64,000 nt of DNA, from contig JADCHQ010000040.1 in assembly GCA_020248405.1 (NCBI GenBank), positions 1 to 64,000 of the forward strand, written 5' to 3'. The translations under genes were made by a program, and so were the position numbers. Of the stretch, positions 39,796 to 46,880 are shown piece by piece (positions within the stretch are counted from its first letter, which is position 1; each line of letters begins with the position of its first letter). The stretch is from Rhodocyclaceae bacterium (GTDB lineage: Bacteria; Pseudomonadota; Gammaproteobacteria; Burkholderiales; Ga0077523). Below the pieces are notes generated by a model. That model saw only the letters and a program-made list of their open reading frames with translations. It was not told the DNA's origin and made no database searches.

Positions 39796-40551
39796 CTACG
39801 ACTGCACGGGCGGCGGCGGATCGAAGATGTCGCGATAGCTGGCGTAGACGCTGGGCACGAACACCGGCATGGAAACCCATATGGCCACACCCAGCGCGCC
39901 CATGGGCGGCAGGGCCAGCAACGCAGCCCGGAACACCGCCACGCCCACCAGTGTCCAAACCAGCCCGTAAACGGTGAAGGCGGGCCAGTTGCGCGCCATG
40001 CCCAACAGCGAGTCGAGCAGCGCCCTGGCGGGCCGCACCCCCCCCAGCAATACGCCCAGGGGCGAAAACCACACCGCCATGCTCACCGGAACGGCCACCA
40101 GCAGCCCCAGAAAAAGCGCCTGCAGCAGCCGGCCCTGGGCCTCGGCGAGGCGGGTATCGTTCATGGCGCCGGGGTTGGAGAGAAGCTCCCGCACGGGCTC
40201 ACCTCCCAATCCAGTCACGATCACCAGCACCAGAACGTTGGCTGCCAGGTTGAAACCGCCCAGGGCGGCCAGCTCGCCGAAGCGCCGCCGCAAGCCCTCG
40301 AACAGCAGGCTCACGGGGACCGACTCGCCGCGCTGCGCAGCAGCGCAGGCAAGCGCCCACCCGGCCAGCAAACCGGGCAGCAATATCACCGCCATCAGGG
40401 TGAGCAGCGGATGCACGCCGCCGGCTTGGGTGGCGCCGCACACGATGAGCGTGAAGAGGATCGAGGACAGCGGCTTGCGGGCAAACAGCCGCCAGCCGTG
40501 GACGATCCACAACCACCCGTGCTTCGCTGGCACCCGCCGCATGCGCGACAT
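39796..40551 (-). CDS. BPSS1780-type integral membrane protein
   Basis: The 251-residue protein has about six hydrophobic helices and the HGWLWIVHGWRLFARKPLSS opening, CAAAQRGESVPVSLLFEGLR, and LLGMARNWPAFTVYGL segments seen in the BPSS1780 membrane family of betaproteobacteria. Function unknown. ATG 40551 is chosen because the preceding gene ends at 40556 and the N-terminus then matches the family. It is downstream of thrB on the same strand, probably one transcript. Confidence 0.75.
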   Translation of the reverse strand: MSRMRRVPAKHGWLWIVHGWRLFARKPLSSILFTLIVCGATQAGGVHPLLTLMAVILLPGLLAGWALACAAAQRGESVPVSLLFEGLRRRFGELAALGGFNLAANVLVLVIVTGLGGEPVRELLSNPGAMNDTRLAEAQGRLLQALFLGLLVAVPVSMAVWFSPLGVLLGGVRPARALLDSLLGMARNWPAFTVYGLVWTLVGVAVFRAALLALPPMGALGVAIWVSMPVFVPSVYASYRDIFDPPPPVQS

Positions 40552-40555
40552 GGAC

Positions 40556-41515
40556 TTAAGCCACCAGCGCCAGCAGGCCGCCCTGCGCTGCAGGGCGTTG
40601 GCGGTGCTGGCGCAGGATGCCCTCGAACCGCGCCGGATCGTGGGCATGGGTGAGATCGCCCGGCCGCGGCAGGTGGAAGTCATAGAGCCGCGACACCCAG
40701 AAGCGCAGCGCGCCGGCGCGCAGCATCAGCGGCCAGGCATCGCGCTCGGCCGGGGAGAAATCGCGCGTGCCCCGGTAGGCGTCCAGCAGCGCGCGGGTGC
40801 GCTGCGGGTCGAGCGTGCAATCCTCGCCCATGCACCAGTCGTTGACGGTGATGGCCACGTCGTAGAGCAGCACATCGATGCAGGCAAAATAGAAATCGAT
40901 CACGCCGCCAATGCGCCCGCTGGCAAACAGCACGTTGTCACGGAACAGATCGGCATGCACCACCCCGCGCGGCAACGCATCGTGACGGTGACTCGCCTGG
41001 AAGGCCACTTCCTCCAGCAACATGGCGCGGTTGGCATCGCTCAGAAACGGCAGCAGTTGCGGGGCGGTGGCATTCCACCAGCGAGGGCCGCGCAGGTTGT
41101 CCAGATGGCCGCCGTAGCTGCGCCCGGCAAGGTGCAGGTCCGCGAGCACCTCGCCCACGCGCGCGCAGTGGTCGATGGTGGGCGCGCTCACGGGCTCGCC
41201 CGGCAGGCAGGTGACCAGCGCGGCGGGCTTACCTTTCAAGGCGCCCAGGAAACGGTTGTCCAGGTCGGCGATGGGTTTGGGACAGGGTAGCCCGTGGCTC
41301 GAGAGGTGCGCCATCAGGTCAAGGTAGAAAGGCAGCTCGTGGGGCTGGAGCTTTTCGAACAACGTCAGCACGAAGCGGCCCTGGGAGGTGGTGGCGAAGT
41401 AGTTGGTGTTCTCGATGCCCGACGCGATGCCCTGGAGGTCGAGCAGGTGACCCACCGAATAACGGCGCAGCCAGGCACTGAGCTCGTCGGCGCTTACACG
41501 GGTGAAAACGGACAT
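40556..41515 (-). CDS. thrB: Homoserine kinase, type II (APH fold)
   Basis: This enzyme phosphorylates homoserine for threonine synthesis. The 319-residue protein is the aminoglycoside phosphotransferase-like ThrB of beta- and alphaproteobacteria, not the GHMP type. Features are IASGIENTNYFATTSQGRFV, FVLTLFE (ATP-site Lys replaced by the T-L-F-E pattern typical of the group), VVHADLFRDNVLF (catalytic Asp) and GGVIDFYFA (metal Asp). With metX in the same window, the homoserine branch is represented in both directions. Confidence 0.92.
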   Translation of the reverse strand: MSVFTRVSADELSAWLRRYSVGHLLDLQGIASGIENTNYFATTSQGRFVLTLFEKLQPHELPFYLDLMAHLSSHGLPCPKPIADLDNRFLGALKGKPAALVTCLPGEPVSAPTIDHCARVGEVLADLHLAGRSYGGHLDNLRGPRWWNATAPQLLPFLSDANRAMLLEEVAFQASHRHDALPRGVVHADLFRDNVLFASGRIGGVIDFYFACIDVLLYDVAITVNDWCMGEDCTLDPQRTRALLDAYRGTRDFSPAERDAWPLMLRAGALRFWVSRLYDFHLPRPGDLTHAHDPARFEGILRQHRQRPAAQGGLLALVA

Positions 41516-41530
41516 GGGGCGCGTCGCGGA

Positions 41531-42259
41531 CTAGAGATTGAGCAGCGCTTCGCGCTCGTCGGCCGAGGGCTCGAAGCCGCGCTTTTCGTAGTGAGCGAAG
41601 ATCGCCTCCACCACGGCGGCGGGATCGTCGATTACCTGGATGAGATCCATGTCCCGCGCATCAATCATGCCCTCGGCCACCAGGCGCTCGCGCATCCAGG
41701 CCACCAGTGCGCCCCAGAAATCGGACTTCACCAGAATGATGGGGATACGCCGCGATTTGCGTGTCTGGACCAGGGTAAGCGCCTCCATCAGCTCGTCGAT
41801 GGTGCCGAAGCCGCCGGGCATCACCACGTAGGCGGAGGCGAAGCGCACGAACATCACTTTGCGCGAGAAGAAGTGCCGGAAGGTCTGGGAGATGTCCTGA
41901 TAGGGGTTGGAGATCTGCTCGTGGGGCAGCTGGATGTTCAGCCCGACGGACAGGGACTTGCCGAAGAATGCGCCCTTGTTGGCCGCCTCCATGAGACCGG
42001 GTCCGCCACCGGAGATGACCGTGAACCCGGCGTCGGAGAGCTTGCGCGCGATGGCTTCGGTGAGCACGTAGTAGGGGTGCTCCGGCGAGATGCGCGAGCT
42101 GCCGAACACACTCACGGCCGGGCGCACGGCCGACAGCCGCTCGGTGGCCTCTACGAACTCTGCCATAATCCCAAACACCCGCCACGACTCGCGCGCCGAC
42201 CAGGATTTCTCCACCAGCTCGGGCGCCAGTGGAACAGGAACCTTCTTCCTGATCGTCAT
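41531..42259 (-). CDS. LOG-family Rossmann-fold protein (TIGR00730)
   Basis: The 242-residue protein has the LOG signatures SGGGPGLMEAANKGA and PGGFGTIDELMEAL, flanked by VSVFGSSRISPEHPYY. LOG proteins are nucleotide 5'-monophosphate phosphoribohydrolases; some release cytokinin, while bacterial ones act in nucleotide turnover or salvage. The MTIRKKVPVPLAPELVEKSW start at ATG 42259 belongs to the longer subgroup with an N-terminal helical extension. It is divergent from polA with only 31 bp between the starts. Confidence 0.88.
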   Translation of the reverse strand: MTIRKKVPVPLAPELVEKSWSARESWRVFGIMAEFVEATERLSAVRPAVSVFGSSRISPEHPYYVLTEAIARKLSDAGFTVISGGGPGLMEAANKGAFFGKSLSVGLNIQLPHEQISNPYQDISQTFRHFFSRKVMFVRFASAYVVMPGGFGTIDELMEALTLVQTRKSRRIPIILVKSDFWGALVAWMRERLVAEGMIDARDMDLIQVIDDPAAVVEAIFAHYEKRGFEPSADEREALLNL

Positions 42260-42290
42260 TCGGGGATTCCTTACCCTGACAGCGCTGCCG

Positions 42291-45002
42291 ATGAAAACGC
42301 TTCTGCTGGTGGACGGATCATCGTATCTGTACCGCGCATTCCATGCATTGCCCGACCTGCGTAATCGGGCGCAGGAACCCACGGGAGCGCTGCGCGGCAT
42401 GGTGGCTATGCTCCGCCGGCTGCGACGCGAAGAAGCATCGGATTATATCGCCTGCGTTTTCGACGCAAAAGGAAAGACCTTCCGGGACGACTGGTACCCC
42501 GACTACAAGGCCCACCGCGCGCCCATGCCCGAGGATCTGGTGCGCCAGATCGAGCCCATCCACCACATGGTGCGCGCGCTGGGCTGGCCGCTGCTCATGG
42601 TGGAGGGCGTGGAAGCCGACGATGTGATCGGCACCCTCGCCGCCCAGGCGGCGCGACAGGGCATCCGCACCGTGGTGTCCACGGGCGACAAGGACCTCGC
42701 CCAGCTGGTGAACGATCACGTGCAGCTGGTCAACACCATGAGCGAGGAGCGGCTCGACCGGGCCGGCGTGGAGGCCAAGTTCGGCGTGCCGCCCGAGCGC
42801 ATCGTGGACTTCCTGGCGCTCACGGGAGACGCCGTGGACAACGTGCCGGGCGTGGAGAAGGTGGGCCCCAAGACGGCGGCCAAGTGGCTGCAGCAGTACG
42901 GCTCGCTGGACCAGATCATGGCCAGGGCCGGCGAGGTGGGTGGCGTGGCCGGCGAGAACCTGCGCAAGGCGCTGGCCTGGCTGCCCGAAGGCCGCCGGCT
43001 GCTCACCGTGAAGTGCGACGTGGACCTGGGCCTCGGGCCCGAGTCGCTCGCGCCGCGGCCCGAAGACCGCGAGGCGCTGCTACGGCTGTTCGAGCGCTAC
43101 GAGTTCGCCACGTGGCTGCGCGAGCTCAAGGACGGCGCCAGCCTGTCGGGTGATCCCGTCGCGGCGCCCGCGGCCCCTGCGCCCACCGCCGTGCAGACCC
43201 GCCACTACAGCTGCATCCTGGACGAGGCCGCTTTTGCCCGCTGGCTTGCCCGCATCGAGACCGCGCCGCTGGTAGCCTTCGACACCGAGACCACCAGCCT
43301 CGACCCGCTCCAGGCGCGCATCGTGGGCCTGAGCTTCTCGGTGACGCCGGGCGAAGCGGCCTACCTGCCCCTGTCCCACCGATACGCCGGCGCGCCCGAC
43401 CAGCTTGGCCTGGAGGACTGCCTCGCGAGGCTCAAGCCCTGGCTCGAGGACCCCTCCCGGCCCAAGCTTGGCCAGAACGCCAAATACGACTTGCACGTGC
43501 TGGCCAACCACGGCATCCGCGGTCACGGCTTCACCGAGGACACGTTGCTGGAATCCTACGTGGTGGAATCCCACCGGCCCCACGACATGGACTCCCTCGC
43601 CCTGCGGCACCTGGGCGTGAAAACCATCCACTACGAGGACGTGGCCGGCAAGGGCGCCAGCCAGATCGGCTTCGAGCAGGTAAGCGTGGAGCGCGCCACC
43701 GAATACTCCGCTGAAGACGCCGACATCACCCTGCAGCTGCACCACGCGCTGCTGCCCCAGGTGGAGGCCGAGCCCGGCCTGAAGCGCGTGTACCGCGACA
43801 TCGAGATGCCGGTGATGCCGGTGCTGCTCGCCATGGAGCGAAACGGCGTCCTCATCGACCCGCGGCTGCTGGAAGCCCAGAGCCACGAGCTGGGCAACCG
43901 CATCCTGGAGCTGGAACGCCGCGCCCACGCGCTGGCCGGTCAGCCCTTCAACCTCGGCTCGACCAAGCAGCTGCAGGAGATCCTGTTCGTGAAGCAGGGG
44001 CTGCCGGTGGTGAAGAAGACCCCCGGCGGGCAGCCCTCCACCGACGAGGACGTGCTCGAGCAACTCGCCCTCGACCACCCCATCGCCCGCACGCTGCTCG
44101 ACTGGCGCGGCATGGCCAAGCTCAAGTCCACCTACACCGACAAGCTGCCGCGCATGGTCAACCCGGCCACGGGGCGCGTGCACACCAACTACGGCCAGGC
44201 CACCGCCGTGACGGGCCGGCTGTCCAGCACCGATCCGAACCTGCAGAACATCCCCGTGCGCACCGCCGAGGGCCGGCGCATCCGCGAGGCCTTCGTGGCG
44301 CCGCCGGGCAGCGTGATCGTGTCGGCGGACTACTCGCAGATCGAGCTGAGGATCATGGCCCACCTGTCGGGCGATGGATCGCTGCTCAGGGCCTTCGCGG
44401 AAGGCGCCGACGTCCACCGCAGCACCGCCGCGGAGGTGTTCGGCGTGCCCGTCTCCGAGGTGAGCGCCGAGCAGCGCCGCTTCGCCAAGGTGATCAACTT
44501 CGGCCTGATCTACGGCATGTCCGCCTTCGGCCTGGCGAGCCAACTGGGCATCGAGCGCGCCGCGGCCCAGAACACCATGGACCGCTACTTCGCCCGCTAT
44601 CCCGGCGTGGCCGACTACATGCAGCGCACCCGCGCCCAGGCCCGCGACGCAGGCTTCGTGGAAACCGTGTTCGGCCGCCGCCTCTACCTGCCCGACATCC
44701 GCGCCCAGAACCAGGGCCGCCGCCAGGGCGCCGAGCGCGCCGCCATCAACGCCCCCATGCAGGGCACGGCCGCCGACCTCATCAAGCTTGCCATGGTGGC
44801 GGTGCAGGGCTGGCTGGAGGGTGCCGCGCTGGCCACCAAGCTGGTGATGCAGGTGCACGACGAGCTGGTGCTGGAGGTGCCGGAGAACGAATTGCCGCGG
44901 GTAAAGGCAGAGCTGCCGGGCCTGATGACCGGCGTGGCGAAGCTTGCCGTGCCACTGGTGGTGGATGTGGGAGCAGGCCCTAACTGGGAACAGGCGCACT
45001 GA
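42291..45002 (+). CDS. polA: DNA polymerase I
   Basis: PolA fills gaps and removes RNA primers. The 903-residue protein has all three domains. The 5' nuclease (1-290) shows LVDGSSYLYRAFHAL, VEGVEADDVIGTLA and LTGDAVDNVPGV. The 3'-5' proofreading domain has intact D331-T-E333. The polymerase domain shows TGRLSSTDPNLQNIP, DYSQIELRIMAHLSGD, FAKVINFGLIYGMSAFGLA and MQVHDELVLEVPE. ATG 42291 fixes the conserved MKTLLLVDGSSY start. Confidence 0.96.
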   Translation: MKTLLLVDGSSYLYRAFHALPDLRNRAQEPTGALRGMVAMLRRLRREEASDYIACVFDAKGKTFRDDWYPDYKAHRAPMPEDLVRQIEPIHHMVRALGWPLLMVEGVEADDVIGTLAAQAARQGIRTVVSTGDKDLAQLVNDHVQLVNTMSEERLDRAGVEAKFGVPPERIVDFLALTGDAVDNVPGVEKVGPKTAAKWLQQYGSLDQIMARAGEVGGVAGENLRKALAWLPEGRRLLTVKCDVDLGLGPESLAPRPEDREALLRLFERYEFATWLRELKDGASLSGDPVAAPAAPAPTAVQTRHYSCILDEAAFARWLARIETAPLVAFDTETTSLDPLQARIVGLSFSVTPGEAAYLPLSHRYAGAPDQLGLEDCLARLKPWLEDPSRPKLGQNAKYDLHVLANHGIRGHGFTEDTLLESYVVESHRPHDMDSLALRHLGVKTIHYEDVAGKGASQIGFEQVSVERATEYSAEDADITLQLHHALLPQVEAEPGLKRVYRDIEMPVMPVLLAMERNGVLIDPRLLEAQSHELGNRILELERRAHALAGQPFNLGSTKQLQEILFVKQGLPVVKKTPGGQPSTDEDVLEQLALDHPIARTLLDWRGMAKLKSTYTDKLPRMVNPATGRVHTNYGQATAVTGRLSSTDPNLQNIPVRTAEGRRIREAFVAPPGSVIVSADYSQIELRIMAHLSGDGSLLRAFAEGADVHRSTAAEVFGVPVSEVSAEQRRFAKVINFGLIYGMSAFGLASQLGIERAAAQNTMDRYFARYPGVADYMQRTRAQARDAGFVETVFGRRLYLPDIRAQNQGRRQGAERAAINAPMQGTAADLIKLAMVAVQGWLEGAALATKLVMQVHDELVLEVPENELPRVKAELPGLMTGVAKLAVPLVVDVGAGPNWEQAH

Positions 45003-45162
45003 CGCCCGCTCGCCTGGACCCGCCAGCGCTTCGTTTGCGCGTTGCCTGAACGGGTTGGTTGGATGCCTTGCAGGCCACAGGCGCTAATGACGTGAAGGGT
45101 GTGCATACAACGCGCAAGAGGCGCTGAAATCGGCCTTGTGTAGACTGAAGGCCAGGGTGGTT

Positions 45163-45573
45163 TCAAGTCTTCGCCTTCCTGGTGTCCCGGTTCTTTGTGG
45201 ACTTGTCTCCACCGGAGAGAGGTGTGCCCTTCACGGTCGAAACTCGTAACACCGTACATTCGTTGACCACGTCGGCCCACTCTCGGCAGAAGAGGCGCTT
45301 CTTGTAGCACCGCAGGACCTTCTGCTGCACGAAGTCTTCATCCCAGCCAGCCCACTCTCCTGCAACGTTGAGAAGATTTGGACAAAGTGCTGGCCAGACC
45401 TCAGCAAACATGATGCGCTCCAGTTCCCGCTCGGAGTAGGGAGAGGATGCGCACGTCCTCGCGATGTAGTAGATGGTCGAATCCGTTAATTCCGTGTCGA
45501 GATAGAGTTCAGCCATTGCAACCCAAACGGGCGTTCGGCATTGCAAATCGTCCTGCGGATGGCGGAGACCCAT
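45163..45573 (-). CDS. Hypothetical protein in a lower-GC patch
   Basis: The 136-residue protein is not one I can name. It contains RTPVWVAMAELYLDTELTDS, YYIARTCASSPYSERELERI and PNLLNVAGEWAGWDEDFVQQ, followed by a basic C-terminus (KGTPLSGGDKSTKNRDTRKAKT). The VWxALxxLYLDTEL pattern recalls small hypothetical proteins of many Proteobacteria. Codon use is less GC-biased than its neighbours, which suggests recent acquisition. ATG 45573 is used because the conserved block begins before the second ATG (45516). No partner gene is evident. The 45003-45162 gap to polA holds nothing I recognise. Confidence 0.6.
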   Translation of the reverse strand: MGLRHPQDDLQCRTPVWVAMAELYLDTELTDSTIYYIARTCASSPYSERELERIMFAEVWPALCPNLLNVAGEWAGWDEDFVQQKVLRCYKKRLFCREWADVVNECTVLRVSTVKGTPLSGGDKSTKNRDTRKAKT

Positions 45574-45829
45574 CAGCGCACCTGACCTTCGAACTCGCCC
45601 GACGGAAAAAACAACGGCTTATGCGTCGTAACTGTCGAACTTGGGTGGCCCGGGGGCTCGATCCGCGCGCGGCTGAGGCACAGCACTGGACGCAACCGGG
45701 CCCCGGTGCCAACATTCCTGGCGTTCGCCATTCGAACCACCGCGTCGCCTCGCGGCCGCGACCCCACGGCCGGACAACCTCGGCGGGCTCTCGGGCCACG
45801 AGGGCTTCGCACCATCAACCGCACGCCTG

Positions 45830-46153
45830 ATGCCCATCGACATCGACCGGCTGACCGAAGCTGAACTGCTGGACCTCAACCGCCGCATCGTGGCGCGGCT
45901 GAATTTTCTGCGCGAGGCGCGCACCCACCGGCAGATGCTCAATTTCAGCGTCGGCCAGAGGGTGTCCTTCCGTCCGCCCGGTTACGCGCCGATGCGCGGT
46001 GTCATCACCAAGTACAACCGCAAGACCGTGACGGTGATCACCGAGGACGGCCAGCACTGGAACGTATCGCCCGATTTCCTGGCCAAAGACATCACCCCCG
46101 ACGAGGCCGCGCGAACCCCTGGCGGGAATCCGTCGCTACCCGGAGAAACGTAG
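45830..46153 (+). CDS. Small conserved protein with a KOW/SH3-like strand region
   Basis: The 107-residue protein begins with a helical segment (DRLTEAELLDLNRRIVARLNFL) and continues with a beta-rich part: FSVGQRVSFRPPG, GVITKYNRKTVTVITEDGQHWNVSP. The second half looks like a small SH3/KOW barrel as found in RNA-binding or ribosome-associated proteins. Similar hypothetical proteins occur in other Proteobacteria. No function is assigned. The upstream 45574-45829 stretch shows no gene on either strand that I can support. Confidence 0.65.
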   Translation: MPIDIDRLTEAELLDLNRRIVARLNFLREARTHRQMLNFSVGQRVSFRPPGYAPMRGVITKYNRKTVTVITEDGQHWNVSPDFLAKDITPDEAARTPGGNPSLPGET

Positions 46154-46177
46154 CGCCCCGGATGCCCCGCCGCCGCC

Positions 46178-46654
46178 TCAGCGCGGCGGCGCGCGGTGCA
46201 GGTCGTCTTCCCAGTACACCGTCTCGGGCGGCTCCACCGGCGCCACGTCCATGTTCACCACCACCGGTTCCTGCCCGCTGCGGCACAGCACGCAGGACAG
46301 GGGCTCGATGTCGGACGCGTTGATTTCCTGGTGCGGCACGAAGGGCGGCACGTAGATGAAGTCTCCGGGCCCGGCCTCGGCGGTGAATTCGAGGCGCTCG
46401 CCCCAGCGCATGCGCGCGCGCCCCGACACCACGTAAATCACGCTCTCCACCGGGCCGTGGTGGTGGGCGCCGGTCTTGGCCCTGGGGTGGATGACCACCG
46501 TGCCGGCCCACAGCTTTTCAGCGCCGCAGCGCGCATGGGTGATGGCCGCTGCGCGGTTCATGCCCTGGGTCTGGGGCGTGTTGGTGTCGAGCTCGCTCCC
46601 CTTCACCACGCGCACGCCGTGGAATTTCCAGTCTGTTTCGTGTGAGTCCGTCAT
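46178..46654 (-). CDS. Cupin-domain protein
   Basis: The 158-residue protein is a single cupin barrel. The first motif has a metal site at H64-H65-H66 and E70 within TGAHHHGPVESVIYVVSGRA. The second motif is PGDFIYVPPFVPHQEI with H108. Such small cupins are dioxygenases, isomerases or sugar/organic-acid binders; the sequence does not say which. ATG 46654 gives the natural start; the open frame extends upstream without similarity. It stands alone, convergent with the KOW-like gene. Confidence 0.82.
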   Translation of the reverse strand: MTDSHETDWKFHGVRVVKGSELDTNTPQTQGMNRAAAITHARCGAEKLWAGTVVIHPRAKTGAHHHGPVESVIYVVSGRARMRWGERLEFTAEAGPGDFIYVPPFVPHQEINASDIEPLSCVLCRSGQEPVVVNMDVAPVEPPETVYWEDDLHRAPPR

Positions 46655-46880
46655 GGCCGCAGTCCGCTCGATGCAATGGCCGCCAGTGTAGCCGCACCCT
46701 GGGAATGCCTGCGGCGCCCGACTCGCCAGCCCGGCGCTCCAGCCGCGCAGCACCGGGGGTGGGTGGCTCGCGGTGCGCATCGCCATCCTTCAAAGCTCAA
46801 TAAAGGCCGCCCAATCTCAAGGGTCGTCGGGCCGATGGTCCGGGCCAGGAAACCTAGCGGCCGTGTACCGGTCGGCCGCC
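46655..46880. other. Intergenic region between cupin gene and FAD/Fe-S oxidoreductase
   Basis: About 225 bp without a supportable gene on either strand. It would hold the cupin promoter and the terminator of the oxidoreductase gene; no clear hairpin or -10/-35 is visible. Confidence 0.4.

Noticed and set aside
45003-45162. An integron-type attC site between polA and the lower-GC gene
   Set aside because: No paired RYYYAAC/GTTRRRY core sites are present and no integrase is visible.
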